This document shows, in pieces, positions 22,518 to 28,441 of a DNA stretch of 29,324 bases (its first letter is position 1; each line of letters opens with the position of its first letter). The notes under the pieces were generated by a model that saw nothing but the letters and a program-made list of their open reading frames with translations, was not told where the DNA came from and ran no database searches. This DNA is from a virus. A program made the translations under genes and the position numbers. The stretch covers positions 1 to 29,324 of the IMG/VR virus record IMGVR_UViG_3300025073_000139; one strand, 5' to 3'.

Positions 22518-23093
22518 TTAAGACTCCTTTAAAGACTCGAAATAATCTTTAAAATCAGTATAAGATTTTTCATTTGGATAAACAAAACCATTTGATGATC
22601 CGCTGATACCTTGATTATAACAAACTACTGGAACTTGTAAATCGTTAGCAAATTTTTTAGCTATACTATCCCCTCTATGATAATCGCTTAAAACCCAGTT
22701 CTTATCTTCATATAAGATATCAACTAAAAAATCTTTATTATCTTTATATTTTCTATTAAGAGCTATAATAACGATAGTATAATGATTATTTCTAAGATCA
22801 ATACTACAACAATCAAAAAGTGCCTGAGAATTAGAATGCCATGGGCCTCTAGTTTCTATTTCAGTATTATCTGTTAAGGTAAAAGTAATTTTTGCTCCAC
22901 CAAATCCTTGAGATTTAGTATCTTTAGGATCCCATACATAGATATGATCAGCACTATTTGGCTGATCTGCCCAGAACCAGATACAATTCTTAGAGTCTTT
23001 CTTAGAATGATACTTTCTAATTACTGCTTCATGTTGACCACAAAGTTGAGCATATTTTTGAATTTCTATTTCTTTCTTTATTATTGGATACAT
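22518..23093 (-). CDS. Hypothetical protein, 191 aa
   Basis: Not recognised. AAGGAG precedes the ATG. The middle contains IWFWADQPNSADHIYVWDP and a beta-rich ITFTLTDNTEIETRG, and the C-terminal third alternates strands and helices (YTIVIIALNRKYKDN, VPVVCYNQGISG), possibly an alpha/beta fold. No catalytic pattern is clear. It is the AT-rich gene immediately before the helicase and ends 3 bases upstream of it. Confidence 0.75.
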   Translation of the reverse strand: MYPIIKKEIEIQKYAQLCGQHEAVIRKYHSKKDSKNCIWFWADQPNSADHIYVWDPKDTKSQGFGGAKITFTLTDNTEIETRGPWHSNSQALFDCCSIDLRNNHYTIVIIALNRKYKDNKDFLVDILYEDKNWVLSDYHRGDSIAKKFANDLQVPVVCYNQGISGSSNGFVYPNEKSYTDFKDYFESLKES

Positions 23094-23110
23094 TATTAAT
23101 CTCCTTAAAA

Positions 23111-23341
23111 TTAATAATCATAATAATCTGGTTCATCCCTCTCAGCATCTGGTACATCTGCCTCGCAGCAATCTGTCACAGGCGTGCCATAGTCAGATGG
23201 ATAGTGAATACCTGATTGCCCGGCTGTGCAATGAGTGCCAGAATAGCTAAATGAATCGTCTAAGGCAATTATGAGGCATGGCTGATGGCAGGCTGGACAA
23301 AGAAAGTTAGTTGGGGTTTTATAGAGTGGGAGGTTTTTCAT
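23111..23341 (-). CDS. Cysteine-rich zinc-binding phage protein, 76 aa
   Basis: CPACHQPC near the N-terminus, then THCTAGQSGIHYPSDYG and VTDCCEADVPDAERD. This pattern recurs in short phage proteins and fits one or two zinc sites; no function is known. The C-terminus is very acidic (DEPDYYDY). The ribosome site is weak, and translation may be coupled to the 27-aa gene ending 6 bases upstream. Confidence 0.75.
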   Translation of the reverse strand: MKNLPLYKTPTNFLCPACHQPCLIIALDDSFSYSGTHCTAGQSGIHYPSDYGTPVTDCCEADVPDAERDEPDYYDY

Positions 23342-23346
23342 GGCAA

Positions 23347-23430
23347 TTATTTATTATTTAACCAGGCGTTAAACTTCTTTTCACTTCCCCAACATTGGCT
23401 TGGTGCTTCATTCTTAGTGAAGTCCCACAT
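23347..23430 (-). CDS. Microprotein, 27 aa, Trp-rich
   Basis: MWDFTKNEAPSQCWGSEKKF and a short end LNNK, with three Trp and one Cys. A strong AAGGAG lies 8 bases before the ATG and the frame fits exactly in the gap between two genes. Existence is supported only by these signals. Confidence 0.5.
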   Translation of the reverse strand: MWDFTKNEAPSQCWGSEKKFNAWLNNK

Positions 23431-23444
23431 AATAGTGCTCCTTT

Positions 23445-23633
23445 TTACATTAGCTCTGTTAAAAAATCTGGTTCCAGGCCAAAATATTCTTCACAAACAT
23501 TTTCAGCGGCTTCAAGATCGTTAGAAGCTATATATTCTTGCAAGGCTTCCCTGGCTTGATTGATTATATCTTGTGCTTCAAGTGCAGATATTCCGTCACG
23601 TCGCATTAGGACTTCTTTGATAGATTCGCACAT
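23445..23633 (-). CDS. Small helical acidic protein, 62 aa
   Basis: Opens MCESIKEVLMRRDGISALEA and ends FGLEPDFLTELM. The arrangement, an N-terminal RRDG turn, a coiled-coil middle and a GLEPDF end, is one I recognise from many short uncharacterised phage and plasmid proteins. AAAGGAG precedes the ATG. Function unknown. Confidence 0.75.
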   Translation of the reverse strand: MCESIKEVLMRRDGISALEAQDIINQAREALQEYIASNDLEAAENVCEEYFGLEPDFLTELM

Positions 23634-23644
23634 AACAAGCTCCT

Positions 23645-23761
23645 TTAATATTGAACTACTGGTTCTTGTTGTGAGATGGTGTGTTGATAATCCATTTCTC
23701 CAGCAATACCGAAGAAGATTAAGATAATAAGGGCTGTAAGAAGTTTGAATATTAATTTCAT
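23645..23761 (-). CDS. Membrane microprotein, 38 aa
   Basis: MKLIFKLLTALIILIFFGIA followed by a short polar tail (GEMDYQHTISQQEPVVQY): one transmembrane helix or signal-anchor. GGAG is 8 bases before the ATG and overlaps the upstream gene end. Function unknown. Confidence 0.6.
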   Translation of the reverse strand: MKLIFKLLTALIILIFFGIAGEMDYQHTISQQEPVVQY

Positions 23762-23765
23762 TATT

Positions 23766-24026
23766 TTACTCCAGATCAGTTAAGTTAAGTCCTCTGGTTA
23801 CTTTTGTCTGGCTGAATTTCTGGCTTACAAAGTCTGTGGATTCTTGACTGGGTGGAGATTTTGGATCTTGGCAGAGATAAATAATTCCGTAGTAGAAGGT
23901 AAGTTTGATGATCTGACTAGTTGTTGTTAAGTCAGCTGGTTCGATGCCTTTAGCAAGTAGGCCATCTCTAGCTTTGGCAAGGTCATCAATGGTCATGCGG
24001 GTTGAAACTACACGGGCTTTACTCAT
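23766..24026 (-). CDS. Strand-helix-helix protein, 86 aa, paralogue of the next gene
   Basis: The N-terminal half (VVSTRMTIDDLAKARDGLLA, then TTSQIIKLTFYYGI) has the strand-helix-helix order of ribbon-helix-helix DNA-binding proteins and aligns with 24039-24329 and with the N-terminus of 28456-28998. A DNA-binding regulator is likely. AAAGGAAC precedes the ATG. Confidence 0.65.
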   Translation of the reverse strand: MSKARVVSTRMTIDDLAKARDGLLAKGIEPADLTTTSQIIKLTFYYGIIYLCQDPKSPPSQESTDFVSQKFSQTKVTRGLNLTDLE

Positions 24027-24038
24027 GGTTGAGTTCCT

Positions 24039-24329
24039 TTAATTGATTGACTTAACTGATGGAGTGAAATTCTCTTTATCTGCTAAGGATGCCAAGTTGA
24101 TTTCTTTCTTTCTGGGATTGAGAATAAAGATTTGAATTTCCTGCATAATGGCTGCGTCAACTTCATCTGACTGGCCGAGGGTCATTTTTGCCAGGTAATC
24201 TGTGTAGATGATCTTAACTAGTTGGCTAAGACTAGTTAGTTGGAAGTTCGGTTCCAGGCTGCGAACAATCTGTAGGCCGCGAGCAAGCTGATAGGTAGTG
24301 AGACGGAATGTTATGACTGGACTTGACAT
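24039..24329 (-). CDS. Strand-helix-helix protein, 96 aa, paralogue
   Basis: VITFRLTTYQLARGLQIVRS-LEP is nearly the same as VSFRISDYHLARGLRAVRH-LEP of the gene at 28456-28998, so the two are paralogues. The fold suggests dimeric DNA binding; target unknown. The start lies 3 bases after the 22-bp repeat 24332-24353, and its only ribosome-like signal (TTGGTAAC) is inside that repeat. Confidence 0.7.
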   Translation of the reverse strand: MSSPVITFRLTTYQLARGLQIVRSLEPNFQLTSLSQLVKIIYTDYLAKMTLGQSDEVDAAIMQEIQIFILNPRKKEINLASLADKENFTPSVKSIN

Positions 24330-24331
24330 AA

Positions 24332-24353
24332 TTAGTTACCAATAGTTTGAGTT
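24332..24353 (-). repeat. 22-bp direct repeat, copy B
   Basis: TTAGTTACCAATAGTTTGAGTT on the + strand, identical to 24709-24730. The other copy encodes the C-terminal residues of the 148-aa zinc protein; this copy lies outside any gene, right after the recoded or broken gene. Confidence 0.85.
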
Positions 24354-24356
24354 ATT

Positions 24357-24707
24357 TTATAATGGTTTCCAAATTTCATCTAATCTTTCTTTATGTTTCT
24401 GTAAATAACTAATAAATCTGGCTACTTCATCTTCAGTAATGGTTTTAACAAAGTGGGGACAAAATAATCCTTTACGCTGATGCATTATGAATATCTCAGC
24501 ATAGTATTCACCAGTTACATTATCTGTTTCTTCAGCCCTCTTTTCTTTTATATCCCATCTAAAAACTAAATTCATATCAATATCTGCATCTTCCATTTCA
24601 TCTAAGAAGGCAGTCATTGTATCTCAATTTTGACTAGCTTCTCTTGAGCAATAATTATTATCTGAGCAATAGTATGGATGATCAACAACTAAGTCTTTGA
24701 TTGTCAT
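24357..24707 (-). pseudogene. Phage protein split by an in-frame TGA (116 codons)
   Basis: ATG at 24707 opens MTIKDLVVDHPYYCSDNNYC, reaches TGA at 24626-24624, and the same frame continues DTMTAFLDEMEDADIDMNL and VFRWDIKE to the stop at 24357. I recall that phage homologues read WDTM at this place, so the TGA sits where Trp is expected. The downstream ATG at 24617 alone would give an 86-aa protein with a poor ribosome site. Options are a TGG-to-TGA nonsense mutation, programmed readthrough, or reinitiation. Most other genes here end in TGA normally, so the code is not reassigned overall. No ribosome site precedes the first ATG beyond GGTAA. Confidence 0.6.
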
Positions 24708-24708
24708 T

Positions 24709-24730
24709 TTAGTTACCAATAGTTTGAGTT
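24709..24730 (-). repeat. 22-bp direct repeat, copy A
   Basis: Same 22 bases as 24332-24353; this copy is the last six codons and stop of the 148-aa zinc protein gene (TQTIGN, TAA) plus one base. Confidence 0.85.
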
Positions 24731-25155
24731 GCTTTAAAGGTTTGAATGATAGCCTGTTGTTGTTCTTTACTTAGAGTGGAAAGAATCTGCTGACAAAGAA
24801 GCTCAATGTTGACTGGCTCACTAGTTTTTGGTACTCTTATCTTGGTTGATTCTTTCATTTTGATTGCATGTTTATTCATGTTGAGATTGTAATCTATTGC
24901 CTGGTACAAAGTTGCGATGTCTTTCCAGGCTTCATAGGCTTTATGGTAGGCTGTCTGCGTAATTTCTTTTTCTTTGTTTAGTGGAATAAGTTCAGCTTTG
25001 GTAGATTCTAACAATTTTGCAAGCTCTTTCTGGTAACAAGTCTTACAAAGATGTTCTGACAAACCAATCTTACTAATGTTATGAATTTCTTTTTCTGTTA
25101 AATCAAAGCCGATTGCGTTATTGATAGTATTGCAAACTGGACAGAGTTTTTTCAT
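24709..25155 (-). CDS. Zinc-knuckle and coiled-coil protein, 148 aa
   Basis: CPVC at residues 5-8 and CKTC about 30 residues later give one zinc site. A long coiled coil follows (KELAKLLESTKAELIPLNKE) and a helical C-terminus rich in Gln (QQILSTLSKEQQQAIIQ). AAGGAG precedes the ATG. Function unknown; a bridging or regulatory factor is possible. Its last codons are repeated downstream. Confidence 0.75.
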   Translation of the reverse strand: MKKLCPVCNTINNAIGFDLTEKEIHNISKIGLSEHLCKTCYQKELAKLLESTKAELIPLNKEKEITQTAYHKAYEAWKDIATLYQAIDYNLNMNKHAIKMKESTKIRVPKTSEPVNIELLCQQILSTLSKEQQQAIIQTFKATQTIGN

Positions 25156-25166
25156 GGCTATGCTCC

Positions 25167-25490
25167 TTAGAATGGACAGCCTGCGAAAAATCCAGGACTT
25201 GTTTGTTGAGGTAAATATTTTCCTGTATTTTTTATTTCTGTAAGGATTTTAATAATACCAGCTAAGGTATCTTCTTTACCTAAGCAACAAGCGCCTTCAG
25301 TTTCTTCTTCATCATTTAGTGGAGTAAACTTATGTCCGGTATCTGTAACTAAGGAAAAGCTCCAGTAAGTTAATAATTCTTCAGCTAGGTCTATTTTCTT
25401 AATATATGCTGGCATTGTATCATCATCTTCAAACACATAGGTAAACTCGTGACCTTGGAAAGACATAATCTCTTCTGTTGTCATTGTCAT
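25167..25490 (-). CDS. Hypothetical acidic protein, 107 aa
   Basis: Not recognised. GGAGGTCATA precedes the ATG, which shares a base with the upstream TAA (TAATG). Acidic (FEDDDTMPAY, NDEEETEGACC) with a C-terminal FFAGCPF. No membrane segment. Confidence 0.75.
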   Translation of the reverse strand: MTMTTEEIMSFQGHEFTYVFEDDDTMPAYIKKIDLAEELLTYWSFSLVTDTGHKFTPLNDEEETEGACCLGKEDTLAGIIKILTEIKNTGKYLPQQTSPGFFAGCPF

Positions 25491-25678
25491 TATGACCTCC
25501 GCAAGATTTTGAAGATTTCATTACTGTTAGATTGCTTAGTCAGGATTTGTTTCTGAAATCTTAATGTGTTGCCAGCTTTGAGCCAGTTAATCAGTTCAAA
25601 GTATGTCACATTGGCAAGGTACTTCCATCCCATATGGGTTCCAAATCTGTTGTAGAAACGAATTGTTTTGCCTTTCAT
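25490..25678 (-). CDS. Hypothetical basic protein, 62 aa
   Basis: Not recognised. GGAG precedes the ATG. Basic and aromatic (KTIRFYNRFGTHMGWKYLAN) with a helical end (NEIFKILRRS). The stop overlaps the next start (TAATG). Confidence 0.7.
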   Translation of the reverse strand: MKGKTIRFYNRFGTHMGWKYLANVTYFELINWLKAGNTLRFQKQILTKQSNSNEIFKILRRS

Positions 25679-25681
25679 AAT

Positions 25682-25888
25682 TTATTTCTCCAAGTAAGGA
25701 TTACATGCTTTAATTGTTAGCAAGGTTAAAATATGCCTTTCCCAATCGCCATAAGGAGTAAAGTAAATACCCTCATGTATCATATTTAAATTTGTTTTAT
25801 TTATAAATCTTTTAGCTAGAGATCGAAAAATATCTTCTTGCACAAAACTAAAATTTATTTGATCTTGTATAAAATTGTTTGTTATCAT
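25682..25888 (-). CDS. Hypothetical protein, 68 aa
   Basis: Not recognised. AAGGAAA precedes the ATG. The protein starts with a polar aromatic segment (NNFIQDQINFSFVQEDIFRS) and ends in a hydrophobic helix (ILTLLTIKACNPYLEK). The bases upstream (25889-25979) hold the second copy of the 18-nt palindrome and no gene. Confidence 0.65.
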   Translation of the reverse strand: MITNNFIQDQINFSFVQEDIFRSLAKRFINKTNLNMIHEGIYFTPYGDWERHILTLLTIKACNPYLEK

Positions 25889-25930
25889 AAAATAAATTTC
25901 CTTAAGGTAATATGTTGTTTTTGTAATGGG

Positions 25931-25948
25931 CGTTCACAAGTGAACAGC
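25931..25948. repeat. Copy 2 of the 18-nt palindromic element
   Basis: CGTTCACAAGTGAACAGC; differs by one base from 14756-14773. Here the arms GTTCAC and GTGAAC are perfect with a 2-base centre. It lies in the gap between two genes, close to where a promoter or operator for 25888 would be. Confidence 0.55.
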
Positions 25949-25979
25949 TAAACTAAACATTTAGCAATATTAAGCCTGT

Positions 25980-26132
25980 TTACTGCAGGTTAATCTTAAT
26001 CTCTACTTCATCTGCAACTACGATGCCCATATTAATTGCAGCATAAACCTCAGCTTCGCCAAACAAAATAATTGCTGTGAGTAGGAAATCATGCTTGAAA
26101 GGATCAGATATAAGCCAATCAATAATGTTCAT
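25980..26132 (-). CDS. Small hydrophobic protein, 50 aa
   Basis: MNIIDWLISDPFKHDFLLTA and then a long apolar part (IILFGEAEVYAAINMGIVVA) with an acidic end. AAGGAG precedes the ATG. Could be membrane-associated, but the hydrophobic part contains two Glu. Function unknown. Confidence 0.65.
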   Translation of the reverse strand: MNIIDWLISDPFKHDFLLTAIILFGEAEVYAAINMGIVVADEVEIKINLQ

Positions 26133-26152
26133 GTTTGCTCCTTGGTTGAAGA

Positions 26153-26353
26153 TTACATTTTGAGTGGATTAACTTGTAAGGCGTCAATAATTGGTTTAAA
26201 TGTTTCCTTCACTTCATTGATTCCAAAGAAGACGAGCAAGGCAACTATGGCTATTGCACCAAGTGTCCAAAGAAGTCCAAGGCAAATAGACTCTGTATGC
26301 ATAGCGTCAAAAGGAGTAAAATGATCTTTGTTGTTGCGTGAATTAGCTTTCAT
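26153..26353 (-). CDS. Single-pass membrane protein, 66 aa
   Basis: The start at 26353 (MKANSRNN) has GGAG 6 bases upstream, better than the ATG four codons earlier. One transmembrane helix near residues 26-44 (GLLWTLGAIAIVALLVFFG) follows a basic, polar N-terminus, and a helical tail follows. Topology undecided. It is the first gene after a candidate promoter at 26376-26405. Confidence 0.7.
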   Translation of the reverse strand: MKANSRNNKDHFTPFDAMHTESICLGLLWTLGAIAIVALLVFFGINEVKETFKPIIDALQVNPLKM

Positions 26354-26375
26354 GGCTGGCTCCATTGTTGAGGTT

Positions 26376-26405
26376 ATTAAATTGACTCACTCATAACCAG
26401 GTCAA
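26376..26405 (-). promoter_or_regulatory. Candidate promoter for the 26353 gene
   Basis: On the - strand TTGACC (26405-26400), an 18-base spacer and TTTAAT (26381-26376). Each box differs from consensus at one position. The -35 box lies in one arm of the inverted repeat 26396-26437. Confidence 0.45.
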
Positions 26406-26437
26406 AACCATTAAACTTGCAAGGACTTTGACCTGGT
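26396..26437. promoter_or_regulatory. 11-bp inverted repeat overlapping a -35 box
   Basis: ACCAGGTCAAA (26396-26406) and TTTGACCTGGT (26427-26437), perfect arms with a 20-base gap. No T run follows on either side, so a terminator is unlikely; an operator is more likely. Confidence 0.5.
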
Positions 26438-26453
26438 GATTAGGCAATCAATC

Positions 26454-26627
26454 TTATTTAATACTAATCAGCTGGCCATCTTTCATCTGCCCCTGGCCGT
26501 ACCATTTGTGAGGCTCTGGATAATGTGGACCCTCTAAATAGATTGTACCATTCTCAATGGTGCTTGGCCCAAAAGGTCCGGGCTGGAAACAAGTTATCTT
26601 TGTTCCGGCTGCAATGGCAAGTTTAAT
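26454..26627 (-). CDS. Small protein without an ordinary start codon (AUU or readthrough), 57 aa
   Basis: The frame reads KLAIAAGTKITCFQPGPFG, then PSTIENGTIYLEGPHYPEPH and KWYGQGQMKDGQLISIK to TAA at 26454. It looks genuinely coding and resembles short phage proteins with a PGPFGP...EGPHYPEPHKWYG core. There is no ATG, GTG or TTG before it; the only plausible start is ATT at 26627, or continuation through the TGA (26636-26634) of the upstream gene, which is in the same frame three codons earlier. No ribosome site is visible. A lost start codon is the simplest reading. Confidence 0.5.
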   Translation of the reverse strand: MKLAIAAGTKITCFQPGPFGPSTIENGTIYLEGPHYPEPHKWYGQGQMKDGQLISIK

Positions 26628-26633
26628 GGATGA

Positions 26634-26942
26634 TCAGGCGTAGTTTGCTGGTAAGTACTTACTCATAGCAAGTATAATTTGTGGCATAAGTTCTTCCCAG
26701 GTAAAGGCTTCAGCTTTTTCTATGCTAAGCTCATATGGCTTTACTGAAAGGTTTTTAATCCCAGGGATTTCTAATATTGCCTTACTTGTCGTCATGGTAA
26801 GTGGTAAAACATCATCCTCACCGATTGAATATTCTGAAGAATACCATTTGTTTTTCTTTACCAGTTCATGGCGAAGATGAAAGGTTCTATAATTCTTATT
26901 TCCATGAATCTCTACAAAGCCGCCTGAAATAAATTTTTCCAT
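26634..26942 (-). CDS. Hypothetical protein, 102 aa
   Basis: Not recognised. AAGGAG lies before the ATG. Beta-rich first half (FISGGFVEIHGNKNYRTFHL) then helices (SIEKAEAFTWEELMPQIILA). It ends in TGA at 26634 and the same frame continues into the AUU-start gene. Confidence 0.75.
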   Translation of the reverse strand: MEKFISGGFVEIHGNKNYRTFHLRHELVKKNKWYSSEYSIGEDDVLPLTMTTSKAILEIPGIKNLSVKPYELSIEKAEAFTWEELMPQIILAMSKYLPANYA

Positions 26943-27012
26943 TTGTTCTCCTTATGGCTGGTGTGCTTAATGGCTGGTGATTAAAAGCGGGCAACTTCGT
27001 TGCTTGGTTTGG

Positions 27013-27300
27013 TTAGACAATTCTAAAAAAGTTTGCAATCTTGCCATCGTTACTAAATATGTAACCTGTCGCTGTTTGGTTCTTGACTTCAATCCAGATG
27101 ACTTCACTTGGTGTAATGGTTCCAATCTGGATCATTTCTGCAATTTGGAACAAGTAGCTAAGGTCGCAGGTTGCAATGATCTGGCTAGGATTCCAGATTG
27201 CTTGGTCAAGTGGCTGGGTTTCAGGCAACCAAATTGTGCACTGCTCTTGTAGGTGGAACAGCTCACTTGGGATAAGGGCATAATAGAAGGTTGTGTTCAT
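27013..27300 (-). CDS. Hypothetical protein, 95 aa
   Basis: Not recognised. GAGAGTAACTT precedes the ATG, 3 bases after the previous stop. Mixed alpha/beta with many aromatic residues (MNTTFYYALIPSELFHLQ; VIWIEVKNQTATGYIF). An open frame on the opposite strand is a shadow. A GCAAC/GTTGC hairpin lies just downstream (about 26989). Confidence 0.7.
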   Translation of the reverse strand: MNTTFYYALIPSELFHLQEQCTIWLPETQPLDQAIWNPSQIIATCDLSYLFQIAEMIQIGTITPSEVIWIEVKNQTATGYIFSNDGKIANFFRIV

Positions 27301-27303
27301 AAG

Positions 27304-27570
27304 TTACTCTCGATCATCTACTCTAACAGGTGCAGTAGGAATTACAGCATAAATCGTGTTGTAAAAATCGGTGTTCCATACTTCTACATAATATTGTGTG
27401 CCTTTAGGTTGTGTTTGATGCCAGGTTTTCCCTATGTACGTGTTTAATGGTATAATTAAGAGAGTGTCAGTATTGGAAAGGTAAAAACCTGGGCCTTTAA
27501 AGTCAATCCCAAATTCCCGTTCAATTCTTTCCTTATTTCCTGTCATGTTCCATGCACATTTAGTTTCCAT
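27304..27570 (-). CDS. Hypothetical protein, 88 aa
   Basis: Not recognised. An ATG at 27582 exists, but 27570 (METKCAWNM) has GGAG 6 bases upstream and is preferred. Basic N-terminus (KERIEREFGIDFKGPGFY), then beta-rich aromatic part (TQYYVEVWNTDFYNTIYAVI). Confidence 0.7.
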   Translation of the reverse strand: METKCAWNMTGNKERIEREFGIDFKGPGFYLSNTDTLLIIPLNTYIGKTWHQTQPKGTQYYVEVWNTDFYNTIYAVIPTAPVRVDDRE

Positions 27571-27586
27571 AATATTCTCCATGATA

Positions 27587-27885
27587 TTAATAATCTTCTC
27601 TGGCTATTACCCAGACGTTATGATTAGGCAGTCGCTTTAGATAGTCAATTTTGTCCTGAGGTTTTCCTTGTATTGAGTTATAAGTTTGATTGGTTAGACT
27701 AAAAAAATAGATTTTCGTTTGCTTTGAATATTTTTTGCTTTGATTTTAATCTGATAAATAAGATATAATTTATCTGATGCACATGGCTTGCAACAGCTTA
27801 TAAGTGATTTATTATCATTAATTGGTCTGCGAGTATCGCGATAGATATAATTAGTTTGTTGTTGGCAAAAAGTGCAGAGTGTCAT
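27587..27885 (-). CDS. Zinc-knuckle protein with a -1 frame continuation at U UUU UUA
   Basis: Frame 0 runs from the ATG at 27885 (MTLCTFCQQ) to TAA at 27694, 63 aa with CTFC and CCKPC for one zinc site. Just before that stop is T TTT TTA (27706-27700) in the right phase for a -1 shift. The -1 frame is open to TAA at 27587 and encodes SLTNQTYNSIQGKPQDKIDY and LKRLPNHNVWVIAREDY, which looks coding but has no start codon of its own. A fused product would be about 100 aa. Alternatives are a single-base deletion in the run of seven T, real or a sequencing artefact. GGAG is 11 bases before the ATG. Confidence 0.5.
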
Positions 27886-27903
27886 AATTAACTAACTCCA
27901 GGA

Positions 27904-28103
27904 TTAATTTGTAAAGATATTTTTCAAAACTGTATCGTTGTTGATAATCTGCTGAGCTTGTTCTGCTGTGAAGCCTATCGAAAATAAAAATAACACTACT
28001 GTTTCGCGTGCTTGGTCTGTTGGAAGAGTGCTTGCAATTGCTTTGATTTCCTCTATGGCTTTTTTAACACTGTTAAAATTTCATTCTCGGTTAGTTGGTT
28101 CAT
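27904..28103 (-). CDS. Small protein requiring a -1 shift at A AAA AAG, 66 aa
   Basis: The ATG at 28103 has a good AGGAG and opens MNQLTENEILTVLKK, then stops at TAG two codons later. A AAA AAG (28065-28059), the classic bacterial -1 slippery heptamer, lies in phase at LKK; the -1 frame then gives AIEEIKAIASTLPTDQARET, VVLFLFSIGFTAEQAQQIIN and NDTVLKNIFTN to TAA at 27904. The combined protein is helical and continuous in character. No start codon exists for the second part. Programmed frameshifting, a mutation in the run of six A, or an assembly error are possible. It is the first gene behind the promoter at 28169-28197. Confidence 0.6.
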
Positions 28104-28168
28104 TTTGTTTAACTCCTATAAAGTTAAATTTAACTGCATGGTGAAAAGGTATAGGTATATCTTGTGTT

Positions 28169-28197
28169 ATTGTACCGTATACAAGTGGGTTTGTCAA
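28169..28197 (-). promoter_or_regulatory. Strong sigma70-type promoter, leftward
   Basis: On the - strand TTGACA (28197-28192), a 17-base spacer and TACAAT (28174-28169): one mismatch in total. Transcription should begin near 28162, about 60 bases before the ATG at 28103. It would drive the accessory genes to its left. Confidence 0.85.
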
Positions 28198-28199
28198 CG

Positions 28200-28441
28200 G
28201 AAAAACACGTAGGCGGTTTACGGTGTTGGTGTGTGCTACGTTGTGGTAGTTAGTCGGTGGTGTGTATATAGTATGGTGGACGGCCGGAATAGGCGCTAGA
28301 AGGGCGTAGGATGGCCGTGACAGGCCGTAGCGTCCGGGTTGGTACGGTTGCATGGTCGGCGGGAAACGTAGCGTGGTGGCCGTTGTGGTGGCTAAGCGGG
28401 CATAACGGAAAAAACCGTGTAATTCCACCACGTTATGCCCG
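28200..28441. other. G-rich non-coding segment with a perfect inverted repeat
   Basis: GC-rich compared with the rest of the window and strongly G over C on the + strand, with several GGCCG and GTAGCGT repeats. An 11-bp perfect inverted repeat CGGGCATAACG (28397-28407) / CGTTATGCCCG (28431-28441) encloses a smaller ACGG/CCGT hairpin. It lies 15 bases after the stop of the 180-aa gene, so it could end that transcript, though no T run follows it leftward. No coding frame is convincing. Confidence 0.55.
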
